A stretch of DNA of 64,000 bases from Paenibacillus sp. OV219 (GCF_900110075.1 NZ_FOCJ01000002.1:1-64000), one strand, 5' to 3'; positions 46,917 to 56,549 are shown, numbered from the stretch's first letter. Program-made: numbers and translations. The notes: generated from the letters alone by a model not told the origin.

Positions 46917-46995
46917 AAGGTCAGAGAACACCTTTACTTTTTATTGAATTTCTACCATAAGGTATTGCTCTATGTCATATTTGATGAAAGCAGTC

Positions 46996-47023
46996 TGACA
47001 TCGGGTTGTGTACACAACGTCAA
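46996..47023 (+). other. attR of the sigK element
   Basis: The 26-bp inner arm 46996-47021 starts TGACATCGGG and ends CACAACGTC; the core is GTC-AA at 47019-47023. The arm is the inverted copy of the attL arm, with one base difference in 26. The host side continues as AAAATTCGAC of sigK. Confidence 0.87.
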
Positions 47024-47525
47024 AAAATTCGACAACACTGGCGAAGATTTGGAGGACTTGATCTCAATCGGCACGATCGGGCTCATTAAAGCAATTGAGA
47101 GCTTCCAAACCGGCAAAGGCACGAAGCTAGCGACGTTCGCGGCTCGTTGTATAGAGAACGAGATACTTATGCATTTGAGATCGCTCAAGAAGACACGCAA
47201 GGACGTATCCTTGCATGATCCGATTGGGACGGATAAAGAGGGCAACGAAATTACTTTGATCGATATTCTCGGCACCGAAGCCGATGATGTGGCGGAGAAG
47301 GTTCAGCTGAAGATTGAGAAGAGCAAAATCTATAAAAATCTAGATATACTGGATGACCGCGAGAAGGAAGTCGTCGTCGGCCGGTTCGGGCTGATTGCAG
47401 GTGGGGAAGAGCGGACGCAGCGGGAAATTGCGAAGGAGCTTGGTATCTCACGGAGCTATGTGTCGCGCATTGAGAAGCGGGCGCTGATGAAGCTGTATCA
47501 TGAGTTTTATAAAGCAAAAAGGTAA
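47022..47525 (+). CDS. sigK: sigK, 3' part (last 167 codons)
   Basis: From AAA 47022 the frame gives [20 protein letters not shown], which is exactly what follows HIV in SigK proteins. It then shows region 2.4 ([18 protein letters not shown]) and region 4 ([20 protein letters not shown]), ending HEFYKAKR. The open frame upstream (from 46944) is element sequence and not SigK. There is no ribosome site in front, so this part is made only after excision joins it to 11566-11763. The assembled protein is 233 aa. A terminator follows. Confidence 0.92.
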   Translation, partial: KKFDNTGEDLEDLISIGTIGLIKAIESFQTGKGTKLATFAARCIENEILMHLRSLKKTRKDVSLHDPIGTDKEGNEITLIDILGTEADDVAEKVQLKIEKSKIYKNLDILDDREKEVVVGRFGLIAGGEERTQREIAKELGISRSYVSRIEKRALMKLYHEFYKAKR

Positions 47526-47566
47526 TAATACGGTCGGATGATGAGTGCTTGCAGTATATAAGAAGA

Positions 47567-47600
47567 AGCCAAACGGTAGAGTTTCCGTTTGGTTTTTTTT
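47567..47600 (+). terminator. terminator of sigK
   Basis: Stem GCCAAACGG / CCGTTTGG(T) with a TAGAGTTT loop and eight T. Confidence 0.9.
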
Positions 47601-47717
47601 CATGCGAACATATTGGAAAGCAGTACGAAGTAGGTTTGATGTGCCCGTTTATTGTATGATGGATAGCAGAATGACTGCCATAATAGGTATGCATCGTATT
47701 GAACATAGGAGGATCAC

Positions 47718-48287
47718 ATGTCCTGGAGCAAATTGAAGCAACAACTGGAGAGTTTTCTCAGCCCTGCGTTATTGGGTAGGGTCCAATATCTTTCAACCAG
47801 CTACCGTTATTTACCCGATAAAGCAGGACTTTGTTATATTGCCGTTGATAAAAAGAATGTACTCAATATGAGTGATGCAACGACATTAATCCGATGGTAT
47901 CAGACGGAGCTGGAAATTAAGAATGATCCAACGATCCAAATTCCTATCCATAATGATGAATTGGAAGCGATCAGAAAAGAAACCAAGGGGCAAGTTCCGG
48001 AGGAGCGCCTAAAAGTAATTGCAAGAGGTAGAAAAATATCTGAATTTGCAAAGGAGCTCATGTTAGCACAGTCATCATTAAGTAAATCAAACTTTAATGT
48101 TATAGCTACTAAATTTTTATCCCAATCTATAGAGGTGAGTATGGAGAGCCAGGATATTTTGTTGAATATTTTGGCATTGGTTGACAGACGTGTTGGAAAA
48201 AAACGCGTTTTGAACATGGGCGATAGGATAAAGTTAAAGCATCCCATCGTGCAGTATTTTTATGAACTAAGGCTTAGTACGATGTGA
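47718..48287 (+). CDS. conserved 189-aa protein, SF0329-like
   Basis: Starts MSWSKLKQQLESFLSPALLG and has TSYRYLPDKAGLCYIAVDKK, LIRWYQTELEIKNDP and VDRRVGKKRVLNM. This resembles a widespread small protein family (SF0329 family, memory-based) of unknown function. It has no signal peptide or membrane segment and a mixed α/β look. ATG 47718 follows AGGAGG by 6 nt. It is a single-gene unit outside the element, ended by a hairpin at 48341. Confidence 0.7.
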   Translation: MSWSKLKQQLESFLSPALLGRVQYLSTSYRYLPDKAGLCYIAVDKKNVLNMSDATTLIRWYQTELEIKNDPTIQIPIHNDELEAIRKETKGQVPEERLKVIARGRKISEFAKELMLAQSSLSKSNFNVIATKFLSQSIEVSMESQDILLNILALVDRRVGKKRVLNMGDRIKLKHPIVQYFYELRLSTM

Positions 48288-48340
48288 AGATCGTACTTCG
48301 GTAGCACCGGGCTTACTTAAGCGACCCGCAAATAATGCAA

Positions 48341-48376
48341 TTAAAAGACGTTCCTCGCCGCAGGAGCGTCTTTTTC
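48341..48376 (+). terminator. terminator after the SF0329-like gene
   Basis: Stem AAAAGACGTTCCT / AGGAGCGTCTTTTT with one wobble and a T tract. Confidence 0.85.
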
Positions 48377-48427
48377 GTCGAGTGGATAGGGCTCCAGAAT
48401 CAGTTTACATCACCTACAAAAACCGCC

Positions 48428-48456
48428 TTGTTTTCGCTATCAGATGAAATTATAAT
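48428..48456 (+). promoter_or_regulatory. SigA-type promoter of the first sugar ABC operon
   Basis: TTGTTT (48428-48433), a 17-nt spacer and a perfect TATAAT (48451-48456). It lies in the 348-bp gap 48288-48635, which holds otherwise only the terminator at 48341 and the operator at 48471. Confidence 0.7.
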
Positions 48457-48470
48457 GAAGTCGCTGTCGG

Positions 48471-48485
48471 ACTTAAACGTTTCGG
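48471..48485 (+). promoter_or_regulatory. LacI-family operator, copy 1
   Basis: ACTTAAACGTTTCGG with a central AAACGTTT palindrome, 14 nt after the TATAAT box, so a bound repressor would block transcription. On the opposite strand it matches 14 of 15 bases of the site at 52950-52964. The LacI gene at 51893 lies between the two. Confidence 0.6.
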
Positions 48486-48635
48486 GAAATAGGGGTTGTA
48501 GCCATTCATCGTGTAAAGGAGGGACAGTGAACCGTTCCACTATTTTTGTTCATAGTAATGTAACCGCTACCATAATATCAGTCACACTTCAGGTTGCGCT
48601 TGAAGAGACAGCTAACCAATTGGGGAGGTTTAACT

Positions 48636-50015
48636 GTGAAAAAAATTAGTTTCTTACTCGTAGCGATTTTTCTTATTCTCTCGCTCGCGGCATGCGGCAG
48701 TAATAATGGCAACAATAGCAGCAACAGCGGCAACAGCGGCAACGCAGCGAATGACAGCAGCTCGGATTCTTCCAATACCGGCTCGAACAATGCAGCCAGC
48801 GGCAAAGAAGTCGTCATCAAGTTTCCAAGCTACAAAACTGGCAATAACGTTGGCGCAATCTTCTTCCTTCCTCAGATCGAACGCTTCAACAAGAAATTCG
48901 CTGGCAAATACAAGATCGAGATTGAAGAAATCGTCCAAGACGAATACTCGAAGAAGATCAAGCTGCTCTACCAGCAGAAGAAACTTCCACCACTCATTGA
49001 AGTCGACAAAGAGCTTGCCGACATCATGATTAACAACGGTGACCTCGCTGACCTTAAGCCTTACATCGATAACAGCCCAGAAATCAAGGATGTACTCATT
49101 GATGATTCTGTTAAATATAACACGGATAAGAACGGCAAGATCATATCGCTTCCGCTTGCATTTGAGCGTCCAATCGGCATGTACTACAATAAGGAGCTGC
49201 TGCAAAAAGCAGGCCTCACTGGCTTCTCTGATACATGGGACGGCTTCTTCAGCGACCTGGATAAGCTGAAAGCTGCAGGCGTTACACCTCTTTCGTTGAT
49301 GACAGGAGAGAACGGCTGGACGACAATGCTGCTCGCATCTGCAATGATCGCATCCGATCCGGAGGGTCAGCAGATTCTGACGAAGGGCGATATTGTAACA
49401 AACTTCAATTCGCCGCTCTGGATCAATACATTCACGAAGGTGCAGAAGCTGCTCCAAGATTATACGACGAAGTCCGCTCTTGGCGCGACGTATTCGATCG
49501 CTGCGAATGAATTCTTCAGCGAGAATACGGCAGCAATTGCGAACGGCCCATGGATGGTCGGTGATTTCGGCAACACGGATAAAGTAGCAGAAGGCTTCGC
49601 TGACAAAGTAGGAGCAACCATTTATCCTGGCGGTGTTGCGCTTGGCTCTGCAGACGGCTATTGGTACTCAATCCCTACAGGCACTCCGCAAGAGGAGATC
49701 GACGGTTTGATCGAGTACTTCAAGTTCATCTACTCGCCTGAAGAGCTGAATGCGTTTCTCGTCGCGGAAGGCGGCTTCGCACCGAAAATGCCGATGCCAG
49801 AGGAGTCCAAAGCGAAGCTGAACCCGATTATGAGACAGCTGAATGACGAAGTCGGCGCGAAAATGAAGACACTGAATCGTTTGATCTATGACATCGTGCC
49901 CCAATCCGTATCCGATCTGTTCGCGAAGAACTTGCCGCTTCTAGCAACGAACGATATGACGCCAGAACAGTTCTGTAAAGCTATGACCGACACGGCGGAG
50001 AAGTTCAAGAAATAA
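48636..50015 (+). CDS. sugar ABC transporter substrate-binding lipoprotein
   Basis: A 459-residue family 1 solute-binding protein. A signal peptide with lipobox LAAC puts the lipid-bearing Cys at about residue 20, followed by a long Asn/Ser/Gly linker. The binding fold follows (VVIKFPSYKTG, GFSDTWDGFFSDLDKLKAAG, ANGPWMVGDFGNTDKVAE). GTG 48636 has GGGGAGG 7 nt upstream. It is the first gene of an importer with the two permeases downstream; the ATPase (MsmX-type) is not encoded here, as is usual in Bacillota. Confidence 0.92.
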   Translation: MKKISFLLVAIFLILSLAACGSNNGNNSSNSGNSGNAANDSSSDSSNTGSNNAASGKEVVIKFPSYKTGNNVGAIFFLPQIERFNKKFAGKYKIEIEEIVQDEYSKKIKLLYQQKKLPPLIEVDKELADIMINNGDLADLKPYIDNSPEIKDVLIDDSVKYNTDKNGKIISLPLAFERPIGMYYNKELLQKAGLTGFSDTWDGFFSDLDKLKAAGVTPLSLMTGENGWTTMLLASAMIASDPEGQQILTKGDIVTNFNSPLWINTFTKVQKLLQDYTTKSALGATYSIAANEFFSENTAAIANGPWMVGDFGNTDKVAEGFADKVGATIYPGGVALGSADGYWYSIPTGTPQEEIDGLIEYFKFIYSPEELNAFLVAEGGFAPKMPMPEESKAKLNPIMRQLNDEVGAKMKTLNRLIYDIVPQSVSDLFAKNLPLLATNDMTPEQFCKAMTDTAEKFKK

Positions 50016-50026
50016 CAGCCATATCC

Positions 50027-50066
50027 ACAAGAAGCGCATAGCAGCAGTCGCTAATGCGCTTCTTGT
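50027..50066 (+). promoter_or_regulatory. intercistronic hairpin after the binding-protein gene
   Basis: Perfect 13-bp inverted repeat ACAAGAAGCGCAT / ATGCGCTTCTTGT with a 14-nt loop and no T tract. Such hairpins stabilise the upstream mRNA, so binding protein is made in excess of permease. Confidence 0.7.
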
Positions 50067-50116
50067 ACATACATGTTTCACCTACCTACCGCTCGCGTAT
50101 GGAAAGGGGTTCAGTC

Positions 50117-50992
50117 ATGTACAAATACAATAAATTATGGGTGTACCTATTTATTGTACCGACCTTGCTGGTGTTTCTGACGTTCTACTTCGTGCCGATA
50201 CTAACTGTGTTTACGACCGGGTTTACCGAGTGGAACGGATTTAATGCACCGAAGCTTGTAGGATTCGATAACTACAAGATGATCTTCACGGATGACAACT
50301 CGCTAACGGTTTCCTTGATCAACCTGTTCAAATGGTCGATTATCGCCGCCTTCATTCACGTGCCCTTCGGCGCGCTCGTGGCATTCATTATTTTCAAGCG
50401 ACCGGTTGGCTGGCGGTTTGTTCGTGGCGTGTTTATGATTCCGAATGTCATCGCGGTATCAGCATGGGCGATTATATACAGGTTTATTTTCAACGACCAG
50501 ATGGGTCTGTTGAATAACTTCATCCGCAAGCTTGGTTTCTCAAACTTCCATACGAACTGGTTCTTCGACACGCAATATGCGTTCTCGGCGATCAGCTTAA
50601 CATGGGTGTTCTATGCCGTCATCGTGACGCTGCTTGTCCTGTCCGATTTGATGGCGATTCCGAAGGAATTGCATGAAGCAGCGAAGATCGACGGCGCGAC
50701 AGAAGCCCAGATCCACTGGCGCATCAACCTTCCTCTCATTCGCGGCTCGCTCGGCACTTCCGTCATTTTGTCTGTCATTGCGCGGATTACAATGTTCGAA
50801 GCGATCTTCTTGACGACGAAAGGTGGACCGGGCAACTCGACTTATAATATTTCGGTCATGCTCTATGACGGCATTATTAATTATCAATTCGGTTATGCCA
50901 ATGCGGTCGCGACGATCATGATTATACTCGGCATCGGTGTTCTTGCCATTACGACGAAAGTGTTCCGAATGAACAAAAGCGTCTACAACTGA
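50117..50992 (+). CDS. sugar ABC transporter permease (MalF-type)
   Basis: A 291-residue membrane protein with six helices. The cytoplasmic EAA loop reads ELHEAAKIDGATEAQIHWRI, where the ATPase docks. ATG 50117 with AAAGGGG upstream; the longer open frame is not supported. It lies 17 bp before its partner permease. Confidence 0.92.
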   Translation: MYKYNKLWVYLFIVPTLLVFLTFYFVPILTVFTTGFTEWNGFNAPKLVGFDNYKMIFTDDNSLTVSLINLFKWSIIAAFIHVPFGALVAFIIFKRPVGWRFVRGVFMIPNVIAVSAWAIIYRFIFNDQMGLLNNFIRKLGFSNFHTNWFFDTQYAFSAISLTWVFYAVIVTLLVLSDLMAIPKELHEAAKIDGATEAQIHWRINLPLIRGSLGTSVILSVIARITMFEAIFLTTKGGPGNSTYNISVMLYDGIINYQFGYANAVATIMIILGIGVLAITTKVFRMNKSVYN

Positions 50993-51008
50993 TGGGTGGT
51001 GCCTGCTG

Positions 51009-51848
51009 ATGAGTGCTGACTATTTGAAACGCGGTGTGATCCAATTTTTCAATTACTTGGTGCTTCTATTTACAGTTTGTATCTCGCTTGTGCCTCTTCT
51101 CTGGATTGTCGTCTCCTCCTTCAAATCGAACAAAGCAATATTGAATAAGCCATTCGCTCTTCCGACAGAGATTAACTTCCATGCTTATTATTCCGTGCTG
51201 CAGATGAACAATTTCTTAAGCAATACGTTCAACTCGGTGTTGATCTCCGTCACGTCGACGCTGGTTGCGTTATTGTTCTATGCACTTGCGGCGTATTCGT
51301 TCGCGAAGTTCGATTTTGTCGGCAAAAGAGTACTGTTCATCTTGTTCTCGGTGACACTTCTTATCCCGGGACATGCGACCGCACAGCCAATCTTCTCTTT
51401 TATTAATTTGACAGGGCTGTACGATACGAGACTTGCGCTCATTGTCGTCTATATCTCAGCTGGCCTGGCGGTATCGCTGTTCATTCTGCGTGCAACGTTT
51501 CTGTCCATTCCGAGGGAGCTGGACGAAGCCGCTTATATGGAATCGGCGAGCTTCTGGCAAGTGTTCTTCTATATCAATTTACCGCTTGCGAAGGCAGGGC
51601 TGTCGACGGCGGGCATCTTGATGTTCCTCGGCAATTGGAACGAATTTTTCTACGGCTTTATGTTGACATCCTCAGCGGAGAATCGGACGCTTCCGGTTGC
51701 GCTGCAGTTCTTCACCGAGCAGTTCTCCTATAACTACACACAGCTGTTCGCAGCATTGACGCTGGTCACGTTGCCGAGCATTATCTTGTATATGCTGGCG
51801 CAGGAGCAAGTACAACAAAGTGTAGTCAGCGGCGGTGTAAAAGGCTAA
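51009..51848 (+). CDS. sugar ABC transporter permease (MalG-type)
   Basis: A 279-residue permease with the EAA loop ELDEAAYMESASFWQVFFYI and a six-helix pattern. It pairs with the 50117 permease to form the channel of the importer. ATG 51009 follows GGTGGTG by about 7 nt. Confidence 0.92.
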   Translation: MSADYLKRGVIQFFNYLVLLFTVCISLVPLLWIVVSSFKSNKAILNKPFALPTEINFHAYYSVLQMNNFLSNTFNSVLISVTSTLVALLFYALAAYSFAKFDFVGKRVLFILFSVTLLIPGHATAQPIFSFINLTGLYDTRLALIVVYISAGLAVSLFILRATFLSIPRELDEAAYMESASFWQVFFYINLPLAKAGLSTAGILMFLGNWNEFFYGFMLTSSAENRTLPVALQFFTEQFSYNYTQLFAALTLVTLPSIILYMLAQEQVQQSVVSGGVKG

Positions 51849-51892
51849 TCTAGAGAGAGGAAGAACACTACATACTTTGGCAGGTGGATCGT

Positions 51893-52909
51893 ATGGCGAC
51901 GATTAAAGATATTGCGAAGATTGCCGGAGTATCGATAACAACGGTGTCCAGGGCGCTGAACGGCTATGACGATGTAAGTAAGGAAACGAAGCAGAAGATC
52001 AAGACGATTGCCGATGAGCTGGACTATTCGCCGAATGCGGTTGCGCGTAGCCTAGTATCGAGCAAGACGAACACGATCGGCGTTATTTTCTCAGAACTGA
52101 AATATACGGGCGGGAAAGACACTCTCGCATTTGACATTCTGATAGGCATCAATGAACGGGCGAACGAGATGAATTACGATATATTGCTCTTCAGCACGAG
52201 TCCGTCTAAGCAGCGGATCAAGTCGTATTACAATTTGTGCAAGGAGCGCAACGTCGACGGGGCCATCATCTTCGGGCTTAGAGTGGATGATCCGTACCTA
52301 GAGGAAGTCATCCAGAAGTCGAAATTCCCTTGTGTGCTCATTGATATACCGTTCTCGAACGAGCATCTAGGCAATGTAACGACCGATAATATCGATGGCG
52401 TTCGCAAAGCTGTTCAGCATTTGATTGACGGGGGCCATACCAATATTGCGATGATTAACGGGTACCCGGCGGCGCATGTGAGCGAGCAGCGTTTGAAAGG
52501 TTTTAAGAAAGCGCTTTCGGACAACGGGATTGCGTATGATGAGTCCAAAATATGGGATGGTGAGTTCTCTGAGGATGGCGGCGAGCAGGTAATGCAGCGG
52601 ATTTTGGACGAGCATCCGGGTGTTACGGCGGTGTTCTGTTCCAGTGATCTGATGGCACTTGGCGCCATGCGCGCGCTCGAGAAGCGGGGCAGAAAAGTGC
52701 CGGACTCGGTATCCGTTGTCGGCTACGACGATATTATTCTGTCCTCTTACTGCGTGCCGAAGCTGACGACGATTCATCAAAACAAATACGACATGGGCTG
52801 GGCAGCGGCGAAGCTGCTCATCGAGATGCTCGAAGGCAAGCAAATCGATCATAACGTGGTGCTGAATAATGAGCTGATCGTTCGGGAGAGCACCAAGAAA
52901 TTACGGTAA
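51893..52909 (+). CDS. LacI-family transcriptional regulator
   Basis: A 338-residue repressor: HTH in residues 1-20 (ATIKDIAKIAGVSITTVSRA), hinge helix SPNAVARSLVSSKTNTIGVI and a periplasmic-binding-protein-type sensor domain (NVDGAIIFGLRVDDPYLEEV, AVFCSSDLMALGAMRALEKR). ATG 51893 follows GGTGG. It lies between two matching operator-like sites (48471 and 52950), so it likely represses both the importer and the PhyH gene and is released by a sugar. Confidence 0.92.
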   Translation: MATIKDIAKIAGVSITTVSRALNGYDDVSKETKQKIKTIADELDYSPNAVARSLVSSKTNTIGVIFSELKYTGGKDTLAFDILIGINERANEMNYDILLFSTSPSKQRIKSYYNLCKERNVDGAIIFGLRVDDPYLEEVIQKSKFPCVLIDIPFSNEHLGNVTTDNIDGVRKAVQHLIDGGHTNIAMINGYPAAHVSEQRLKGFKKALSDNGIAYDESKIWDGEFSEDGGEQVMQRILDEHPGVTAVFCSSDLMALGAMRALEKRGRKVPDSVSVVGYDDIILSSYCVPKLTTIHQNKYDMGWAAAKLLIEMLEGKQIDHNVVLNNELIVRESTKKLR

Positions 52910-52949
52910 AAAAGCAGCCAGATCCCGCTCACAATTGGATATAAATTAC

Positions 52950-52964
52950 CCAAAACGTTTAAGT
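52950..52964 (+). promoter_or_regulatory. LacI-family operator, copy 2
   Basis: CCAAAACGTTTAAGT, just downstream of a TATAAA box (52940-52945) in front of the PhyH gene. It is the same motif (CCRAAACGTTTAAGT) as the site at 48471 in inverted orientation. Confidence 0.6.
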
Positions 52965-53005
52965 GAAATCAACGCAATCAAACCGATATGGGAGGATGTA
53001 CGAGG

Positions 53006-53842
53006 ATGAGACTTAGCGCTGAAGAATTAGCAAGTGGGCGGTTATCGCCTGAGACGCTGGAACTGGCTGTGCAATTGATTAAGGTGAATGGGTATGTGTT
53101 GTTTGAGGAAGTCCTGCCAAGAGCGCAGATCGAGGAGTTGTTTAACAGCTATGTGTCCATTCTGGACCCTTACTTTGAGCAGCATCGCGAAGAAATTCTG
53201 AATCCGGGCAACGGGTTTAACGACGGCACGAACCATGTGAGGCTCTACCTGCCATTCATCAAGCCATTCTGCGATGAGGCGGTCATTGCAAATCCGTTCG
53301 TCACGGAGATCGCGGATCAAATTCTGGGTAAAGACTGCTTTATGACGTATTTTGCAACAAACACTTCGATGCCGGGAGGTAAGACGAAGCAGCCTGTCCA
53401 TGCGGATACATCGTCACGTTATGGTGACCGGTATGATGCGAATTTGCCGATCGCGAACCTAGTGGTCAACTATCCGCTCGTTGATGTGACAGAGAACAAC
53501 GGGCCGATGGAAGTGTGGCCAGGCGGGACGCATCTGCATCCGGACAGCTGGTATGCGTCGAATGCGTTCAGTAAGCCGAAGCTCGCAGAGCATATGCATT
53601 ATATTAAAATGTTAATGCCAGCAGGCTCCATCCTCATTCGAGATGACAGAGTGTGGCACCGCGGCACGCCGAACCACTCGGACAAACACCGTCCGAACAT
53701 CGCGCTGATCTATTCAGCGAACGGACCGAGCGCAGGCACGATTCAAATTCCGCAGGAGACGTATGACGAGCTCTCCGCGAAAGCTCAGCGCCTGCTGCGT
53801 AAAGAACTGATCGGCTATCCGGTAGCAGAGCCGAAGCATTAA
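53006..53842 (+). CDS. phytanoyl-CoA dioxygenase (PhyH) family protein
   Basis: A 278-residue non-haem iron, 2-oxoglutarate oxygenase. The metal triad H-x-D...H is seen in KQPVHADTSSRYGD and DDRVWHRGTPNHSDKHRPN. The Arg for 2-oxoglutarate is within HRPN. The family hydroxylates small molecules. ATG 53006 follows ACGAGG and GGAGGA. It lies behind a LacI operator and is convergent with the AraC gene. Confidence 0.87.
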   Translation: MRLSAEELASGRLSPETLELAVQLIKVNGYVLFEEVLPRAQIEELFNSYVSILDPYFEQHREEILNPGNGFNDGTNHVRLYLPFIKPFCDEAVIANPFVTEIADQILGKDCFMTYFATNTSMPGGKTKQPVHADTSSRYGDRYDANLPIANLVVNYPLVDVTENNGPMEVWPGGTHLHPDSWYASNAFSKPKLAEHMHYIKMLMPAGSILIRDDRVWHRGTPNHSDKHRPNIALIYSANGPSAGTIQIPQETYDELSAKAQRLLRKELIGYPVAEPKH

Positions 53843-53867
53843 TGGAAACGGTAGCAGCCGACATTTC

Positions 53868-54818
53868 TCATATCATCCGCGATAGCTTCCGAAATTGCAT
53901 TGCCGACATGCCCTCCCACCGCTTGAAGATACGGCTGAAATAATGAAAGTCCTCGTAGCCGACTGCCGCGGAGATGGACTCGATGGTCTGGTCCGTCTCC
54001 CGCAGCAGCCGCTTCGCCTCCTGGTGGCGCACCGACTGCACGAATTTTTTCGGCCCGATGCCCATCATCGACTTGAACTGCCTGCTCATATAATCCTCGT
54101 GCACGTTCAAATACTTCGCCATCTCCGCGCTTGTCCATCTGCGACTGAAGTCAGACCGAATTTCCTCTGCGAGCTGAAGCAGCTGCTTCTCGTATTTCGG
54201 ATGCGAGAGGCCGCGGCGCTCGTTCTGATGCCGTACGAGCAGCGTAATGAGATGAACCATCAGCCCGCTGCAGATGACCTCGTACCCTTGCTGCTTTTCA
54301 TTCCACTCCTGAATGATATTTTCGAGCAAAGAGATGATTCGAGGCGATACCGTATTGAAGAGAAGCTCCATGAAGATCGGTTTGTCCTGCAAATACGGGA
54401 TATGGCAAAGCAGCTCCACATTCGGCGCTTGCTCGTCTACTAGGATCGAATACGTAACCTCGGATGTTTCGAAAAAGTCAAAATGAACCCCAAGCAGCTC
54501 CGCATACGGCTCCGATAGCACCTCAATCCGGTGGTGGAGCCACGGAGGCAGAATGAGGAGACTGCCGGCCCGTACCTTCAGCGATGCTTCCCCTTCAATT
54601 GTGGCACGCAGCTCGCCATGCTTCACGTACAGCAGCTGGAAATCGTAGATGCGGCGGCTCCATTTGAACGCGGGCGCTCGGTTATGCGGCTGCGCCCAGT
54701 GGATGACAGGCGATAGCTCGCGAAGTGTCGTTGGTCTTGCGGCTGGAGAGATCGAAGTGGCCAATAGATGAACACCGCCCCCATGAATTATTTTCGGAAA
54801 AGTCCAAAAAACAATCAC
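53868..54818 (-). CDS. AraC-family transcriptional regulator
   Basis: A 316-residue regulator with a cupin sensor (LRVRAGSLLILPP-like, LLILPPWLHHRIEV) and two HTH motifs (TSAEMAKYLNVHEDYMSRQF, ISAAVGYEDFHYFSRIFKRW). GTG 54818 begins the open frame but lacks a good ribosome site; a TTG about 50 nt downstream, after GGGGGCGG, is an alternative. It is divergent from the SDR/molybdopterin operon (54892) and likely activates it. Confidence 0.87.
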   Translation of the reverse strand: MIVFWTFPKIIHGGGVHLLATSISPAARPTTLRELSPVIHWAQPHNRAPAFKWSRRIYDFQLLYVKHGELRATIEGEASLKVRAGSLLILPPWLHHRIEVLSEPYAELLGVHFDFFETSEVTYSILVDEQAPNVELLCHIPYLQDKPIFMELLFNTVSPRIISLLENIIQEWNEKQQGYEVICSGLMVHLITLLVRHQNERRGLSHPKYEKQLLQLAEEIRSDFSRRWTSAEMAKYLNVHEDYMSRQFKSMMGIGPKKFVQSVRHQEAKRLLRETDQTIESISAAVGYEDFHYFSRIFKRWEGMSAMQFRKLSRMI

Positions 54819-54891
54819 CTTTATGTAAATCCATACTAACTACCCGAATGGTAACATGAAAGCGCATTCTCTAACAATCGGAGGCGGTCTC

Positions 54892-55701
54892 ATGATTATC
54901 GATCTTAGGGGCAAGGTAGCCATTGTCACAGGTGCTGGCAGAGGTATTGGAAGGCATATCGCCATGACGCTCGCACAGGAAGGTGTTGTCACAATCGGCA
55001 CGGATATTCGGGCAGAACTGCTCGGGGACCTTGGGCATGCGTTCGCCGAACAGCAGCTGTCTGGAGCTCAGTTCGTATGTGACGTACGCGATGCGAAGCA
55101 GATTGCAGAAGTCGTCGAAGAGGTGCGCAGCCGCTTCGGCCGCATAGATATTCTGGTCAACAATGCAGGCGTGGCAAGCGGCGGCATCGTGGAAGAGCTG
55201 AAGGAAGAGATATGGGATGCCAATATGGACATTAACATGAAGGGCACGTTTCTGATGTGTCAGGCAGTTGCGCCGATTATGAGGGAGCAGCGGTCAGGGC
55301 GTATCTTGAATGCGGCTTCTTTTGCCGCGATTGTCCCTTCCTATGGCAGTGCAGCGTACGCTTCTTCGAAGGCAGCCGTTAAGCAGTTTACCCGGGTTCT
55401 AGCCGGGGAGCTGGGTCCCTACAATGTTACGGCGAACTGCTACTCACCTGGCATGATTCCAACGGAAATGAATCATTTTGCCGAGCAGACGGAGGAGCGT
55501 CAGAATCGGCTGCTGGATACGCTCACTTTGCGCCGCTGGGGCAACAAGGATGACATCGCGAACTTGATCTGTTTCTTGGCATCGGACCTCGCAGGCTACA
55601 TTACGGGGACGATGATCGACATTAGCGGCGGCAAGCTTGCAACGCAAATGCCAGCGACTGCTTATGAAGCGGCAGCACGCAAGGAATCGCTGCTGTCATG
55701 A
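54892..55701 (+). CDS. short-chain dehydrogenase/reductase
   Basis: A 269-residue classical SDR: GAGRGIGRHIAM (cofactor), NNAG, Ser in NAASFAAIVPS, and YASSK (Tyr and Lys). It oxidises an alcohol with NAD(P). ATG 54892 follows GGAGGCGG. It overlaps the next SDR gene by 4 bp and starts a four-gene operon. Confidence 0.91.
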   Translation: MIIDLRGKVAIVTGAGRGIGRHIAMTLAQEGVVTIGTDIRAELLGDLGHAFAEQQLSGAQFVCDVRDAKQIAEVVEEVRSRFGRIDILVNNAGVASGGIVEELKEEIWDANMDINMKGTFLMCQAVAPIMREQRSGRILNAASFAAIVPSYGSAAYASSKAAVKQFTRVLAGELGPYNVTANCYSPGMIPTEMNHFAEQTEERQNRLLDTLTLRRWGNKDDIANLICFLASDLAGYITGTMIDISGGKLATQMPATAYEAAARKESLLS

Positions 55702-56477
55702 CAGCGCCGCTTCGCGATATTCAGCAGAAGAGCGTCATCGTTACTGGTGGGGCAAGGGGCATCGGCAGAGCGATCGCCCTTCGGTTCTTGCAATGCGGTG
55801 CGCATGTCGTCATTGCTGATGTGGATGAGAGCGGTGTGGCGACAGCGAGGGAGTTGTCGGAGGATGGGTACGCGTCGAAGGTTCATTTTGTCAGGTGCGA
55901 TGTCTCGAAGCGATCAGATATCGAGGCGCTCGTTGCCGAGACGACAGGCCATTTCGGAACTGTTGACGTGCTAGTGAACAACGCGGGTATCTTCCCGCGC
56001 TGCGACATGCTGCAGATGGATGAGGCTTTCTGGGATCATGTGCTGGACGTTAATCTCAAAGGCACGTTCATGCTTTGCCAAACTGTCGTGCCTAGCATGA
56101 TTGAACGTAGCAGCGGTGCGATCATTAATATCGGCTCGAACCACGCGAATGCCGGAGAACCGGCGACTCTCGCCTATGCTGTCTCAAAGGGGGGGATCGT
56201 CACCTTAACCCGTAATCTCGCCAAAGCATTGGCGCAGCACCGCATACGGGTCAATTGTGTGCAGCCTGGATGGATCGCATCCGAAGGTGAGATGGCCCGC
56301 TGGAAAACGGCAGGCATGGATGAAGCGAATATTACCGCACATATGAGCCGTATGGGGCTTGGGCGGATGCAGACAGGCGAGGATATCGCCGATGCGGTGC
56401 TCTTCATGGCGTCGGATATGAGCCGGCAAATTACCGGGCAGGTGCTCGTTGTGGACGGTGGAAATTCAGTTCGGTGA
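55698..56477 (+). CDS. short-chain dehydrogenase/reductase
   Basis: A 259-residue classical SDR: VTGGARGIGRAIAL, NNAGIFPRCDML, Ser in IINIGSNHANAG and YAVSK. It is a paralogue of the preceding gene, overlapping by ATGA, so the two are translated together. They may act on successive steps or different stereoisomers. Confidence 0.91.
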   Translation: MTAPLRDIQQKSVIVTGGARGIGRAIALRFLQCGAHVVIADVDESGVATARELSEDGYASKVHFVRCDVSKRSDIEALVAETTGHFGTVDVLVNNAGIFPRCDMLQMDEAFWDHVLDVNLKGTFMLCQTVVPSMIERSSGAIINIGSNHANAGEPATLAYAVSKGGIVTLTRNLAKALAQHRIRVNCVQPGWIASEGEMARWKTAGMDEANITAHMSRMGLGRMQTGEDIADAVLFMASDMSRQITGQVLVVDGGNSVR

Positions 56478-56549
56478 CATCGCGTAATTGGGCGCTCCCC
56501 TGTATAATAGATGAAGATGGTTTTGTTTTGGAAGGAGCGTACGAAGGTT

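Noticed and set aside
48335-48649. 104-aa frame upstream of the first binding protein
   Set aside because: It runs over a terminator, promoter and operator, and has no ribosome site.
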